NCBI GenBank assembly: GCA_029261355.1
Contig: JAJDBM010000002.1
Location: 62,001 to 126,000, forward strand
Direction: 5' to 3'
Source: Nitrospirales bacterium
GTDB lineage: Bacteria > Nitrospirota > Nitrospiria > Nitrospirales > UBA8639
DNA: 64,000 nt
The notes below the pieces were generated by a model. It saw nothing but the letters and a program-made list of their open reading frames with translations, was not told the DNA's origin and did not search any database. How positions within the stretch are numbered: position 1 is the stretch's first letter; each line of letters begins with the position of its first letter. The position numbers and the translations under genes are program-made. Shown here in pieces: positions 18,868-27,924 of this stretch.

Positions 18868-19893
18868 CTACTTCTGGCTGGCAAGTCGAGCGGCTAAGGT
18901 GATGGCTTCGATGAGACTTGTTGGGTCGGCTTTCCCTTTTCCAACGATATCATAGGCCGTTCCGTGATCAACAGAGGTGCGAATGATGGGAAGTCCCACC
19001 GTGACATTGACACAATGTCCAAACGCAACAGTTTTCAATGCCACCAGTCCTTGATCATGATACATGGCGACGACTCCATCAAATTCGCCCAGTACGGCTT
19101 TGCCAAAGAGAGTATCAGCTGGATGGGGTCCGCTACAGTGAATTTTTTCGGCTCGTGCGCGTTTCACCGCTGGAGAAATAGCCAGTTGTTCTTCTTGTCC
19201 AAATAAACCTTCTTCCCCAGCATGGGGATTCAGCCCGGCGACACCTATGCGAGGTCGTTTGAACTGAAAAAGCTGACGAAGCCCAGTATCTGCTAAGCGA
19301 ATTGCGCGGAGAACATTATTGGTGGTGATAGCGGCGGACAGTTCTCGAATCGCGATATGGGTCGTCACAAACATGATTCGCAGTGGGCCGCCGAGAATCA
19401 TCATGCCAGATTTTTTTGTTTGCGTGAGAGCGGCGAGCATTTCAGTATGACCTGGATAGGTATGTCCTGCAAGGTGTATGGCTTTCTTATTGATCGGCGC
19501 GGTTACGATCCCATCAAGGCAGCCGACTTGTGTTAAATGGACGGCTTTCTGAATGCATACTACCGATGCGTCCCCTGAGACCGCACTAGCGTGACCTTTC
19601 CGAAAGCGCTTCAAGGGCTTTCCAAAGGGGTCGATAATTGGGGAAAATCCTCGACGAAAGAGCTTTTGTTCTTCATGATGAGTGTGTGCCTCAATAAGGC
19701 AAATTTTGGTGGGAATCTCAAGAGAGTCGGCCGTGTGTTCCATGATATGGGGAGACCCAATCACGAGAGGACGACAGACTTTCCAGATTTTTGGATGTGC
19801 TAAGGCTTTGAGGATGACCTCAGGCCCAATGCCGGCTGGATCTCCCATGGTAATCCCTAAATACGGAAGGGAGGGTTTTGCTTTGGTCTTCAT
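18868..19893 (-). CDS. pdxA: 4-hydroxythreonine-4-phosphate dehydrogenase PdxA
   Basis: A 341-residue protein with the family signatures GITMGDPAGIGPEV, PGHTEMLA, VTTHIAIRELSAAI, GLNPHAGEEGLFGQEE and MYHDQGLVALK; the histidines in these motifs hold the divalent metal. PdxA oxidises 4-phosphohydroxy-threonine in the DXP-dependent pyridoxal phosphate pathway. PdxJ was not seen in this window. It lies between larC and rsmB, all on the minus strand. Confidence 0.95.
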   Translation of the reverse strand: MKTKAKPSLPYLGITMGDPAGIGPEVILKALAHPKIWKVCRPLVIGSPHIMEHTADSLEIPTKICLIEAHTHHEEQKLFRRGFSPIIDPFGKPLKRFRKGHASAVSGDASVVCIQKAVHLTQVGCLDGIVTAPINKKAIHLAGHTYPGHTEMLAALTQTKKSGMMILGGPLRIMFVTTHIAIRELSAAITTNNVLRAIRLADTGLRQLFQFKRPRIGVAGLNPHAGEEGLFGQEEQLAISPAVKRARAEKIHCSGPHPADTLFGKAVLGEFDGVVAMYHDQGLVALKTVAFGHCVNVTVGLPIIRTSVDHGTAYDIVGKGKADPTSLIEAITLAARLASQK

Positions 19894-19968
19894 CAGGATG
19901 ACAATGATACGTCGATTAGGAGGTCACAGTTATGAACGGAGTATGTCTGTCTAAAAGAAAGATGCAAT

Positions 19969-21174
19969 TTATGACTTCCGTGATCTTTTGGGGGCGCGTG
20001 GTTTACTTTGAAAGGTTTGAAGAGCATGTTGGATAACTTCACGAACAGGTTTTCCCGTTTTCTTGGCTATTGCGTAACAATCTCGATACTCGGGCATCAT
20101 TTTCTGCTTGCCATTTCCAAGGTCGGCAATTTTGATCTGTACGGGGCCTTCGGGTAATTGTACTTTGTCCATTCTTCGAGGAAGAACGTGCCGGCAAACA
20201 TCGTAAACCCTTACGCCAAGAGTTGTCGTATCATGAAATAAGGTATGGATGATCGTGTCACGAGCCGAAATTTTCGTGAGAACTGTGAGAATAATTCCTG
20301 GACGGCTACGTTTCATGATCACTGGGGTTAATGTGACATCGAGAGCGCCTGCCTCAAAGAGTCGTTCCATGACGGACTCGTAGGCTTGAGGGTTGAGATC
20401 ATCCAACGTGGTGCAAATTTCAATGATTGGCTCTGGATCTTGCGAAGTAGTTGAAGAGGTCTCGGATAACAATATTCGAAGAGCATTCGCCCAGCCAGTT
20501 GGGTTGGCTGTTCCCGCCCCGTAACCGATATGAGTAGGATTTATGGGCGGTAGTGGATGAAAATTTTTCGTGAGAGACGTGAGAAGTCCCATGCCAGTAG
20601 GAGTGGTCATTTCCAGTGCCGGACCGGCTGCAAAAATAGGGATCCCCAACGCTAGTTGAGCAACGGCTGGTCCCGGAACCGGTAAGAGGCCATGCTCTGT
20701 CTGAATGGTGCCGGAGCCAACATTAACGTGTGAGGCCGAGACCGAGGTCACTCCCAAGTGGTGAATTCCTAGCAATGTTCCAACAATATCCACTAATGAG
20801 TCGACAACACCAACTTCATGGAAGTGAACTTTATTGTGTGGGAGACCGTGAACGGTTCCTTCCGCTTCCGCTAACCGTTTGAATACATCCAAGGAACGTG
20901 TTTTCACATGAGGCGGAAGCATGCTGTGCTGAATTATTCGACGAATGGTTGGTAGGGAAAGTGGTTTTTCAAATCCACGTCGAATAATCACATCGACCTT
21001 CGTGGCATGCACTGTTCCGCGATGCACTTTTTGGGCTTTGAGCTGATAGCCGTCCGTATTGAGTTGCTTGAGTCCTTTTTTCAGCACCGATAACGGGACT
21101 CCTGCGTCAACCAATGCCCCGAGGCACATATCGCCACTGATACCTGAAAAGCAATCAAAATGTATATGAGACAC
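19969..21174 (-). CDS. larC: nickel-pincer cofactor nickel insertase LarC
   Basis: A 401-residue DUF111-family protein starting SHIHFDCFSGISGDMCLGALVDAG, with HFHEVGVVDSLVDIVG and EMTTPTGMGLL downstream. LarC inserts nickel into the pyridinium-dithiodicarboxylate pincer cofactor used by lactate racemase (LarA) and related enzymes. Here it is one continuous frame, unlike the frameshift-requiring larC1/larC2 of Lactobacillus plantarum. The start is GTG at 21174, preceded by AAAGG 6 bases upstream. The related larB lies about 0.9 kb away on the same strand, but larE and larA are not in the window. Confidence 0.9.
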   Translation of the reverse strand: MSHIHFDCFSGISGDMCLGALVDAGVPLSVLKKGLKQLNTDGYQLKAQKVHRGTVHATKVDVIIRRGFEKPLSLPTIRRIIQHSMLPPHVKTRSLDVFKRLAEAEGTVHGLPHNKVHFHEVGVVDSLVDIVGTLLGIHHLGVTSVSASHVNVGSGTIQTEHGLLPVPGPAVAQLALGIPIFAAGPALEMTTPTGMGLLTSLTKNFHPLPPINPTHIGYGAGTANPTGWANALRILLSETSSTTSQDPEPIIEICTTLDDLNPQAYESVMERLFEAGALDVTLTPVIMKRSRPGIILTVLTKISARDTIIHTLFHDTTTLGVRVYDVCRHVLPRRMDKVQLPEGPVQIKIADLGNGKQKMMPEYRDCYAIAKKTGKPVREVIQHALQTFQSKPRAPKRSRKS

Positions 21175-21351
21175 ACGTGACCTTTCGAAGAAAAAAACAG
21201 CGTGACTGGCATCTTACCAGATACGAATCCATTCATACATTCAGGAGAGAGGAAATGCTATCATTTGACTGAGTGGGAAGGCTGTGGTATTCGACCAATA
21301 GACAGTAGTTTTCAAGCTTTTTCTATAGGAAAGAGGGATTTGTATTTGACT

Positions 21352-22119
21352 ATGGCATGGTATCAAAGACAGCGTGTTATTCGAATGAGCCTCTGTGTTC
21401 TTGGAGTTCTATTTCTCCTGGGTTCAACAATTGGATCTACTGCAGAGGCCAAAAGAAAGCGGACCACATCATCAACGGGCTTTAAAATTCTTGAAGTCAC
21501 CACAGCTCCGACTCCGTTTGAAGTTGGAAACGGAGATTTAACGTTTTCAACTGTGGTCAATGTCCCTAAACGAATTAAAGGGATGAACTTTCTAGAGGTC
21601 ACGATTCTGTTGACGTCTCAGACCCAACGGTCTATGCGGTTTCTCATTCAGCGGATACCTTTACAATCGAGAGTGCCAGGCCAGAAGGGTTCGCATATTC
21701 CCTCAGTGCTTGCCTGGGATGGAAAGGACCAAACACAGCGTCTGGTGGAACCAGGAGTGTATCAGTATGAGATGCGTGCGAAACTGATGGCCGAAAAGGG
21801 GTCAGATGTTCTGTCAAGAATGGTGTCACGTCGTTCTAGAGGAACGGTCGAAGTCACCAAATATCATGCCCCTGAACCGCCTCCCGTAGTGGAAGAGCTT
21901 CATCCAGGTTTAGACGAGAGTCGCAACGATTCCCTCCTTGGCGACGAGGAAGAAATCATACCCGAAGCCATATTGCCAGAGGGTACGATCGATACGGCAA
22001 CGGATGAAATCGAAATGTTACTAGATGAGTCAACGAGTCATCCTGTGCCTGAACCAGATGAGCAAGAAAAGGGAACTAGTGAGGAGGGGGAGGTTTTGGA
22101 GATTCCCCAAGAAGGTTAA
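21352..22119 (+). CDS. exported FlgD-like Ig-domain protein, function unknown
   Basis: A 255-residue protein when started at the ATG at 21352; upstream TTG codons at 21340 and 21346 are closer to an AGGG. Residues ~8-33 are a signal peptide (LCVLGVLFLLGSTIGSTAEA). The middle part (~45-175) matches the FlgD Ig-like / T9SS-sorting-type fold: FEVGNGDLTFSTVV, then LAWDGKDQTQRLVEPGVYQYEMRA. The C-terminal ~80 residues are acidic and Pro/Glu-rich and are probably unstructured. It lies between larC and larB on the opposite strand, and its 3' end overlaps larB by 44 bases. No link to nickel cofactor synthesis can be inferred. Confidence 0.75.
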   Translation: MAWYQRQRVIRMSLCVLGVLFLLGSTIGSTAEAKRKRTTSSTGFKILEVTTAPTPFEVGNGDLTFSTVVNVPKRIKGMNFLEVTILLTSQTQRSMRFLIQRIPLQSRVPGQKGSHIPSVLAWDGKDQTQRLVEPGVYQYEMRAKLMAEKGSDVLSRMVSRRSRGTVEVTKYHAPEPPPVVEELHPGLDESRNDSLLGDEEEIIPEAILPEGTIDTATDEIEMLLDESTSHPVPEPDEQEKGTSEEGEVLEIPQEG

Positions 22120-22849
22120 TACGATGTGCCAAGCAGCCTGCACCAAACCCATTATCAATGTTCATCACACCTACACCGCTTGAACAGGCATTGAGCATTG
22201 TCAGTAAAGCGGCAAGTCCCCCAAAACTAGCCCCATATCCTTGACTGGTTGGTATCGCAATTATTGGTTTGTCGACCAATCCGCCAACGACACTTGGAAG
22301 CACACCGTCCATGCCTGCCACCACAATCAGCACACGTGCTTGATGTAAGGTTTCCTGTCGGTCTAAGAGGCGATGTAGGCCTGCCACGCCAACATCAAAA
22401 ATCGTTTGAACCTGGCTCCCCATGACCTCTGCGGTAATGCGGGCTTCTTCAGCCACTGGAATATCTGAGGTGCCTGCTGTCAGGATCACAATGTTGCCAA
22501 GAAGCGTCTGTTTAGATTTCTGTACGGACAATAGGCGAGCTTCTTTGTGGTAGACGGCTTTCGGAATCGCACGAATCAGGGCTCGCGCCACATCTGGTTG
22601 GACACGAGTTGCGAGGAGAGAATTTCCATTTTTGAGCAACTTACGCGCGATGCTGGTGACTTGAGTCTTTGTTTTTCCTTCACAAAAAATAACTTCTGGA
22701 AATCCTTGGCGTAGAGAACGATGATGGTCGATAGAGGCGAATCCAAGATCTTCATACGGTAAGGTGCGCAGTTCTTGCAGCGCATGTTGAACAGATACGG
22801 ACCCAGATTGAACCTGTTGAAGTAATTTTTTGAGATGAAGAGAATCCAT
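22076..22849 (-). CDS. larB: LarB, nickel-pincer cofactor biosynthesis carboxylase
   Basis: A 257-residue member of the AIR carboxylase/PurE-like family, with an N-terminal helical part and a PurE-like C-terminal Rossmann domain: ILTAGTSDIPVAEEARITAEVMG, FDVGVAGLHRLL, VAGMDGVLPSVVGGLVDKPIIAIPTSQGYGASFGG. This is the pattern of LarB, which carboxylates and hydrolyses nicotinic acid adenine dinucleotide in the first step to the nickel-pincer cofactor. It precedes gpsA's 3' end by 15 bases on the same strand. PurE itself is about 100 residues shorter. Confidence 0.88.
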   Translation of the reverse strand: MDSLHLKKLLQQVQSGSVSVQHALQELRTLPYEDLGFASIDHHRSLRQGFPEVIFCEGKTKTQVTSIARKLLKNGNSLLATRVQPDVARALIRAIPKAVYHKEARLLSVQKSKQTLLGNIVILTAGTSDIPVAEEARITAEVMGSQVQTIFDVGVAGLHRLLDRQETLHQARVLIVVAGMDGVLPSVVGGLVDKPIIAIPTSQGYGASFGGLAALLTMLNACSSGVGVMNIDNGFGAGCLAHRINLLGESPKPPPPH

Positions 22850-22864
22850 AGTATGTTTGAAGGC

Positions 22865-23914
22865 CTACTGATTGAGCCTAGAAGTAGGAGACGCGTGATC
22901 AGTTTCTATTTTGGCTTCTCGACTCATCAGATTGATGACCGCTTGGCGAGGATCCATTCCAGCGAATAATACCTGATGGACGCCGTTAACAATCGGCATT
23001 TCAATGTTGTGTTTTTGTGCCAACCCCATTGCAGCGCTGGTGGTTCGAATGCCTTCTGCGACGGTGGTCATGTGAGAGAGAATTTCATCAAGGCTCGACC
23101 CTCGCCCGAGCTTTAATCCAACTGTGTAGTTTCGGCTTAACGAGCCGGTACAGGTCAAGACCAGATCTCCTAATCCAGAAAGTCCATACAACGTTGAGAC
23201 TTCGGCGCCCATGGCGACACCGAGACGGATCATTTCAGCGAGACCTCGCGTAATTAACGCGGCCCTGGTATTGAATCCTAAGTCCAAGCCATCCACAATG
23301 CCGGAAGCAATCGCCATCACATTTTTCAGGGCACCACCAATCTGTGCGCCAATGATGTCCTGACCCGCGTAGACACGAAACTGCGATGATAAAAAGACCT
23401 GTTGCAATTGTGTCACTAAATCGGTGGTCTTTCCTGCGAGCAATATCGTGGTAGGTTTTCCCTGGCAGACTTCATTGGCAAAGCTAGGACCTGAAAGAAC
23501 CGTCAGGTACGGATGCCAAGAGGAAGGCAGTACAGATTCAACAACAGTAGACATGAGGTGAAACGAGTCTTCTTCAATTCCCTTTGTCGCAATGGTCACG
23601 GGCAAAGGATCAGATAAATGCAGGCCTAATTGTTTAAGAATCGGGTGCATCGCATGTGAAGGCACGGCGAGTAGAAGTAAATCTGTGGAATCTATGGCCT
23701 CTGCGAGGGAGTGAGTTGCAGAAAGGGTGTCAGGTAAGAGAATATTGGGCAAATATACAGAATTGCAACGGGTTGTCTGAATGGACTGCACTACTTCCTG
23801 TTCATAGGCCCAAAGGCGAATCGTAAATCCTTTGAGGGCCAAGAGACGAGCAAGTGCAGTTCCCCACGATCCAGCCCCAATCACGGAGATGGTCTTGATA
23901 GGTCGAGCAATCAT
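22865..23914 (-). CDS. gpsA: glycerol-3-phosphate dehydrogenase [NAD(P)+]
   Basis: A 349-residue enzyme. It has the N-terminal Rossmann motif VIGAGSWGTALARLLALKG, then LLLAVPSHAM, TIATKGIEEDS, LSGPSFANEV, the catalytic Lys region GGALKNVMAIASGIVDGL, and RGLAEMIRLG with LSGLGDLVLTCTG. It reduces dihydroxyacetone phosphate to sn-glycerol-3-phosphate for phospholipid synthesis. It is likely cotranscribed with larB. A few extra C-terminal residues are unconserved. Confidence 0.96.
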   Translation of the reverse strand: MIARPIKTISVIGAGSWGTALARLLALKGFTIRLWAYEQEVVQSIQTTRCNSVYLPNILLPDTLSATHSLAEAIDSTDLLLLAVPSHAMHPILKQLGLHLSDPLPVTIATKGIEEDSFHLMSTVVESVLPSSWHPYLTVLSGPSFANEVCQGKPTTILLAGKTTDLVTQLQQVFLSSQFRVYAGQDIIGAQIGGALKNVMAIASGIVDGLDLGFNTRAALITRGLAEMIRLGVAMGAEVSTLYGLSGLGDLVLTCTGSLSRNYTVGLKLGRGSSLDEILSHMTTVAEGIRTTSAAMGLAQKHNIEMPIVNGVHQVLFAGMDPRQAVINLMSREAKIETDHASPTSRLNQ

Positions 23915-24353
23915 GCCAATGTTAAAAGGGAAATGAACGTGATAAGGAAAGAAAGCCTACAGTAGCAGACTTGCGCGAGATTATAGAAACGAGGGGAAAA
24001 ACTGTCAACTTGGCGACCTGCTATTGACATGGCAGAAGCGGTAGGACGTCGAAGTAAGCTGCCCAGAGAATTGCTTCACACATGCTCAACAATCGTCGCC
24101 AAGTTCACCTGTAATCGAATGACAAAAGCAGCCAGATCTCAGCGTAGACTGCCTGTGGGATGATTTCCAGACATTCAACTATCGTGTCCAAGCCCACCTG
24201 TTCTTGTTTTATCTAAACACATGACTGTGTCGTGTGGAAGCCCGAAGCAAGGGATAGGTTTCAGACAATAATGCTACTAACCTGTACCGTGTTCAGGGTA
24301 TTTTCCCCTTTTGTTTTCGTACTTAAAGGCGGAAATTTTTATGAGGAATTTAT
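23915..24353. other. 439-bp intergenic region
   Basis: Divergent region between gpsA and the zinc-ribbon gene. I see no open frame with a ribosome-binding site, no tRNA and no convincing terminator. It may hold promoters for both flanks. The motif CCAAG(T/C)(T/C)CACCTGT occurs twice (near 24097 and 24188), which is probably chance. Confidence 0.4.
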
Positions 24354-24701
24354 ATGAATGACCGACAAACATGTTCTTCCTGTGGGTTTGGAGTTACCCG
24401 AGGCGCTCGTCATTGTCTGAAATGTGGCACACGGGTAAATCTTCAACTACAGACAGAGCGAGCCGGAGAATCTTTGAATCTCCGAATTCTCTACATCATG
24501 GTTGGCGTATTAATCCTGGCAGTGATTTTCCCACCCTGGGAAGCTGCTCCAGGTGAGCCGCCTCAATTTCTGGGATTAGGCTTTATCCTTTCTCCTCCAC
24601 GTGAGGGTGCAGTTGTTAGCCGCATGTTACAAACGATTCAACTTGTGACGATCGCCGTTGCTGGGATGTATGGAGCCTGGTTCTTTCGGGATCAATCATA
24701 A
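24354..24701 (+). CDS. small zinc-ribbon membrane protein
   Basis: A 115-residue protein. The first 25 residues form a zinc ribbon, CSSCGFGVTRGARHCLKCG, with two CxxC knuckles. Two hydrophobic segments follow (about 46-62 LYIMVGVLILAVIFPPW and 95-112 LVTIAVAGMYGAWFF). It resembles widespread double-zinc-ribbon/TM proteins of unknown role. AGGAA is located about 9 bases before the ATG. Confidence 0.7.
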   Translation: MNDRQTCSSCGFGVTRGARHCLKCGTRVNLQLQTERAGESLNLRILYIMVGVLILAVIFPPWEAAPGEPPQFLGLGFILSPPREGAVVSRMLQTIQLVTIAVAGMYGAWFFRDQS

Positions 24702-24842
24702 GATCACTACCTCACAGAGTCATTTCATCTACGTTTGATCTCAGTTTCATTCTTACCGATTTTGGGGGCGGTTCACCTGTTCGATTCTTTGCGACTTCAT
24801 GGCAGGGATGGGTCCCGAGGTGCGTGGAAGGTGAGGTAACGT

Positions 24843-24869
24843 GGAAAGGGACGGGTTTTAGAGGGGCCC
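24843..24869 (-). repeat. possible partial copy of the MITE-like terminal repeat
   Basis: GGGACGGGTTTTAGAGGGGCCC and the preceding GGAAA match, in inverted orientation, the left end of the elements at 45061 and 57121 (which begin GGGCACATCTAGAAACC and continue CGTCCTTTCCC). About 21 of 27 positions agree by eye. The other end of an element is not convincing here, so this would be a solo or decayed end. Confidence 0.35.
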
Positions 24870-24876
24870 TTAATCG

Positions 24877-24904
24877 CCATGTGCCTTACATGCAAGGCAC
24901 ATGG
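24877..24904. terminator. perfect 11-bp-stem hairpin between convergent genes
   Basis: CCATGTGCCTT at 24877-24887 pairs perfectly with AAGGCACATGG at 24894-24904 around a 6-base loop. It lies between the convergent zinc-ribbon and peptidoglycan-binding genes, so a bidirectional terminator is plausible, although neither strand has a good T-run after the stem. Confidence 0.45.
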
Positions 24905-24951
24905 CACATGGTGGGCTCGATCAAGGAAATCCTTTTGCCTTTGTAGGTCGT

Positions 24952-25818
24952 CTATTCTATCACTTGAAAAATCTGTTGTGTTTCCTGTGCTTTGCGTTGT
25001 TGAAGGCTGACGAAGACGCCTGGCCCCTTTGTGAGGCGGAACTGTACGTCTTCGGTATTCACCTTGGCGCAAATCCCTTCGCCCTGTTGGTACGCCGTAA
25101 ATCTCGTGACCACATGGTTCTGTCGATTGATACGTAAGATGCTGATGGTGCAGGACTCTCCGTCATAGGGTTCACTGACTAATTGTTCGTCGTTCCATTC
25201 CTTGATGGTATACATGTGGGTCATCACCTCTAAGATGGGTGCCTTCTCGACGAGCAACACCGCTGTTGATTCAATGCATTGCTTCTGCTCTCGAAAGCAG
25301 TAGATCTTCGATGTTTGAATCGCATCAGAAGTTGGTCCTGAATCTCTTGCCCATGTGCCTTGTACTTGAATGGCCTTATCCCATTGTTCGCCGTGGAAAG
25401 CATATTGTGGGAGATAGGGTAAAGGGCGATCAAGGATTATATTGTCATCAGTCAGATTCATGAGTGTGCGATAGTCGAGGTCTCCAGTAACGGGGAGGCT
25501 GTTATGACGTTGGTATTTTTTGAGAGCCGACTTGGTTTGTGCGTCAAATGTTCCAGTGTATGGGCCTACGCCATAGCCAAATCGGCCAAGAAAAATCTGA
25601 ATGCCCATGATAAGGACGCGATAGTCTTTAGGGCGCTGCTTAATGGCTTTAAGGTCTTCACGTGCTTTTTGTTCTTGGGGAGTGAGTTGAGGCGATTGTT
25701 GAGTGGTCGTTGGAGTGTTCGGTTGAGAAGGCGCGTTGCTAGGTTGAGCATCGGCTCCCAAAGCGTTGGTTGTGAATAGGGTGAAAAGAATCAATGTCAA
25801 CATACACGTGCGTACCAT
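24952..25818 (-). CDS. exported peptidoglycan-binding (PG_binding_1) protein
   Basis: A 288-residue protein from the ATG at 25818, which has an excellent GAGGAGG upstream; longer in-frame starts up to 25908 have none. Residues 1-20 are a signal peptide ending ALGADA, followed by a Pro/Gln/Thr linker. A PG_binding_1 domain lies around 75-125 (VLIMGIQIFLGRFGYGVGPYTGTFDAQTKSALKKYQRHNSLPVTG). The remaining ~150 residues are unrecognised and contain cysteines (YCFREQKQC) that may form a disulfide. It probably binds the cell wall; no catalytic module is visible. Confidence 0.8.
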   Translation of the reverse strand: MVRTCMLTLILFTLFTTNALGADAQPSNAPSQPNTPTTTQQSPQLTPQEQKAREDLKAIKQRPKDYRVLIMGIQIFLGRFGYGVGPYTGTFDAQTKSALKKYQRHNSLPVTGDLDYRTLMNLTDDNIILDRPLPYLPQYAFHGEQWDKAIQVQGTWARDSGPTSDAIQTSKIYCFREQKQCIESTAVLLVEKAPILEVMTHMYTIKEWNDEQLVSEPYDGESCTISILRINRQNHVVTRFTAYQQGEGICAKVNTEDVQFRLTKGPGVFVSLQQRKAQETQQIFQVIE

Positions 25819-25991
25819 GGTAAGAATTGCCTCCTCTAAATCGGAAATATGAATAGACGAATGTCTTGTTAGTGTGTGCATATTCACAAGCGAAGCCAAG
25901 GGAGTCAAGAGACATCAGTAATCGGTGATTATGAGTAGGGTGAAATAGTGAATTCAGCAGATTGTGTCTAATAATGGGGCGTTATGCCACA

Positions 25992-26032
25992 AAAAAACGT
26001 CGGGTAGAGGTTGCCCTCCACCCGACGTTTTT
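25992..26032. terminator. strong bidirectional intrinsic terminator
   Basis: AAAACGTCGGGT and ACCCGACGTTTT form a 12-bp stem with extra GAGG/CCTC pairing inside and T/A runs on both flanks. It lies 20 bases beyond the stop of the minus-strand histone-like gene. Confidence 0.85.
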
Positions 26033-26052
26033 CTACTTCCACAACTAAAAAC

Positions 26053-26349
26053 CTACTTCTTGGCCTTTTTCTTGGCTGCTGGTTTTTTAGCTGCCGGCTT
26101 TTTAGCTGCCGGTTTTTTGGCTGCCGGCTTCTTCTTAGCCGCCGGTTTTTTAGCCGCCGGTTTTTTAGCTGCCGGTTTTTTAGCTGCCGGTTTTTTGGCT
26201 GCCGGCTTCTTCTTAGCCGCCGGTTTTTTAGCTGCCGGTTTTTTGGCTGCCGGCTTCTTCTTAGCCGCCGGTTTTTTAGCTGCCGGTTTTTTGGCTGCCG
26301 GCTTTTTCTTAGCTGGTGCTTTTTTCTTTGCTGTTGCCAACGCTCTCAC
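26053..26349 (-). CDS. histone H1-like Lys/Ala/Pro repeat protein
   Basis: A 98-residue protein made almost wholly of repeated KKPAA units ([14 protein letters not shown], with occasional KKK), ending in KKKAKK. Such tails bind DNA electrostatically and are known from Chlamydia Hc2, AlgP and other bacterial H1-like proteins that compact the nucleoid. There is no globular domain. The start is GTG at 26349 or TTG at 26340; the AAAGGGGG upstream overlaps the GTG, so the TTG (giving MATAKKKAP) may be better placed. The DNA itself is a 15-30-bp tandem repeat, so copy number can vary between strains. A strong terminator follows. Confidence 0.8.
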   Translation of the reverse strand: MRALATAKKKAPAKKKPAAKKPAAKKPAAKKKPAAKKPAAKKPAAKKKPAAKKPAAKKPAAKKPAAKKPAAKKKPAAKKPAAKKPAAKKPAAKKKAKK

Positions 26350-26741
26350 CCCCTTTCAAGTCTGGAACAACCAGGTGGTCGCTCCCACCGTTCACATTTT
26401 TCAGTGAACGGGTTAGATCTCTATTTAATTCAGCGATTGTGTTCTCGCTCTATCGTTGCTGTTTTTTCGGTTGTCTTTTTCAAAAGATGAAGAACTCATC
26501 AATTATTTTTTAGAAAGGTTTTGTTCGAGAAGTGTGTGTTGGAAGATGTAAAAAATATTATTCATGACATCGTTAAAGATATACTACAACGTTCTTGTGG
26601 ATTTAGCCAGAAAAAAAAACATTTTTTTTCTTGACGTCTACTTTTTTAAAATCGAAAAACGTCAGAACAAAAATCATGACACTGAATTTTTTTAAAATAT
26701 AAATGTTCAACGCAAGTATGTGAGGTGTGAAATATTTTTAA
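26350..26741. other. 392-bp AT-rich intergenic region
   Basis: This region lies upstream of the histone-like gene and at the 3' end of the DUF2914 gene. It is markedly AT-rich with long A and T tracts (26610-26630, 26640-26660), suggesting bent DNA and a promoter region for the histone-like gene. No individual promoter match was good enough to call, and no coding frame or RNA gene was recognised. Confidence 0.5.
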
Positions 26742-27872
26742 TCAATACAAAATAGTTTGTGTTTCGTGCGTCTCATGCGTCGGTGAAATCGCACGAAAGT
26801 GTATGCGTCCCAGGATACGTCCATCTTCAGTTTCCACATCAACTCGCCATTCTCCTGAATCAAGATGTTGTTTAGTTGTGTAACTGCGATAGCCTCGTTC
26901 TCGCCCTCCAGAAATTGAAATAGGAATACGGTCGGTGGTTGAAAATGTTTTAACTGGGTTGGGTGAACGATGCTGCCAATGGTGATAGATCGTGGTTTGA
27001 AGGGCCACGGGTGCAAAGACACTCGTAAAGCAGTAGACGGGATCGTCTGTAGACACGAGATCATTCGATTGTTTGAAAAATTGGTACCAGGAACCTTTGG
27101 CAAACGATAAGGTATACCCATTCTGATGTTTTTCAACGTGATGATAGATGCCTCCGAATTTAAGTGAGAGAGGGACGGGAGGAATCCAGTTAAGAAAATA
27201 GAGGCCACTCAGACTGATGATGAGACAAACGGCTGGGAGAAATATCCGTATTGGGTCCCATGGTGACTCATGTTCAATACCTTCAAAGATTAATCTGACA
27301 ACTTTCCAAACAACATATGTACTAATGATGGCTCCGAGCAGGAAAACCCATGAGGTCATTAAGCCAGTGAGTATGGGGAGAAAGAAGGTGAAAAAACTAA
27401 ACACGACCATGGCATAGAGGCACACGAGCAATTTGAGGCTCGAGAGTCGATGACGAAAGGCTTCATTGGCGATTAGCAATAGAATAATGAGGCCCAAAAA
27501 TATCGAAGAGGTTGTTAGCGACGAACTTTGAAAGTAAAAGATGGTATAGGCGCTAAATAAACCGCCTAATAAAAATTGGAGTGCGTTGTCGAAATAGGGG
27601 CGAGCCCACTGAACACAATGGAGCATACTCCAGCCAGATTCTTGAGGTGAAGATGGAATTACTCCGAATTGCATTCGACCTGTTAGGACAATAAGGGCCC
27701 CGAGGACAGTTAGGTATAACAATAAGACGAGATTGTCGAATAGGCGATCAATGCGACTCAGTGTCAACGTGTCATAGGTCACGCCTGCCAAGAAAAACGC
27801 GACTGGCAAGAACGGTTTGGCGAGATGCATGTACGATCGAAGGATCGTCGGCTGGACGAGAAGTGCTGGCAT
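26742..27872 (-). CDS. integral membrane protein with C-terminal DUF2914-like domain
   Basis: A 376-residue protein. The first ~230 residues hold about seven hydrophobic segments in paired helices (FLPVAFFLAGVTYD, LVLLLYLTVLGALIVL, IFLGLIILLLIA and others). The C-terminal ~110 residues resemble DUF2914: YCFTSVFAP, HHWQHRSP, then GGRERGYRSYTTKQHLDSGEWRVDVETEDGRILGRIHF. The function of this domain is not known. It starts 52 bases beyond the minus-strand peptidase gene and may be cotranscribed with it. Confidence 0.72.
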   Translation of the reverse strand: MPALLVQPTILRSYMHLAKPFLPVAFFLAGVTYDTLTLSRIDRLFDNLVLLLYLTVLGALIVLTGRMQFGVIPSSPQESGWSMLHCVQWARPYFDNALQFLLGGLFSAYTIFYFQSSSLTTSSIFLGLIILLLIANEAFRHRLSSLKLLVCLYAMVVFSFFTFFLPILTGLMTSWVFLLGAIISTYVVWKVVRLIFEGIEHESPWDPIRIFLPAVCLIISLSGLYFLNWIPPVPLSLKFGGIYHHVEKHQNGYTLSFAKGSWYQFFKQSNDLVSTDDPVYCFTSVFAPVALQTTIYHHWQHRSPNPVKTFSTTDRIPISISGGRERGYRSYTTKQHLDSGEWRVDVETEDGRILGRIHFRAISPTHETHETQTILY

Positions 27873-27924
27873 TGAAGGGACTTAGGGTTTTAGGAACGTT
27901 TCGAGTTGTGCCAAGAGAATGGGG

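Noticed and set aside
19682-19954. 90-codon plus-strand open frame inside pdxA
   Set aside because: Antisense shadow of pdxA with no ribosome-binding site and no recognisable motif.
26053-26340. CRISPR-like array
   Set aside because: The tandem units lie inside one continuous basic reading frame with no unique spacers, so they are coding repeats of the histone-like gene.
25964-26490. Two plus-strand open frames ([10 protein letters not shown] and CRFFSCRFF repeats)
   Set aside because: They are the antisense readings of the histone-like repeat gene, with implausible composition.
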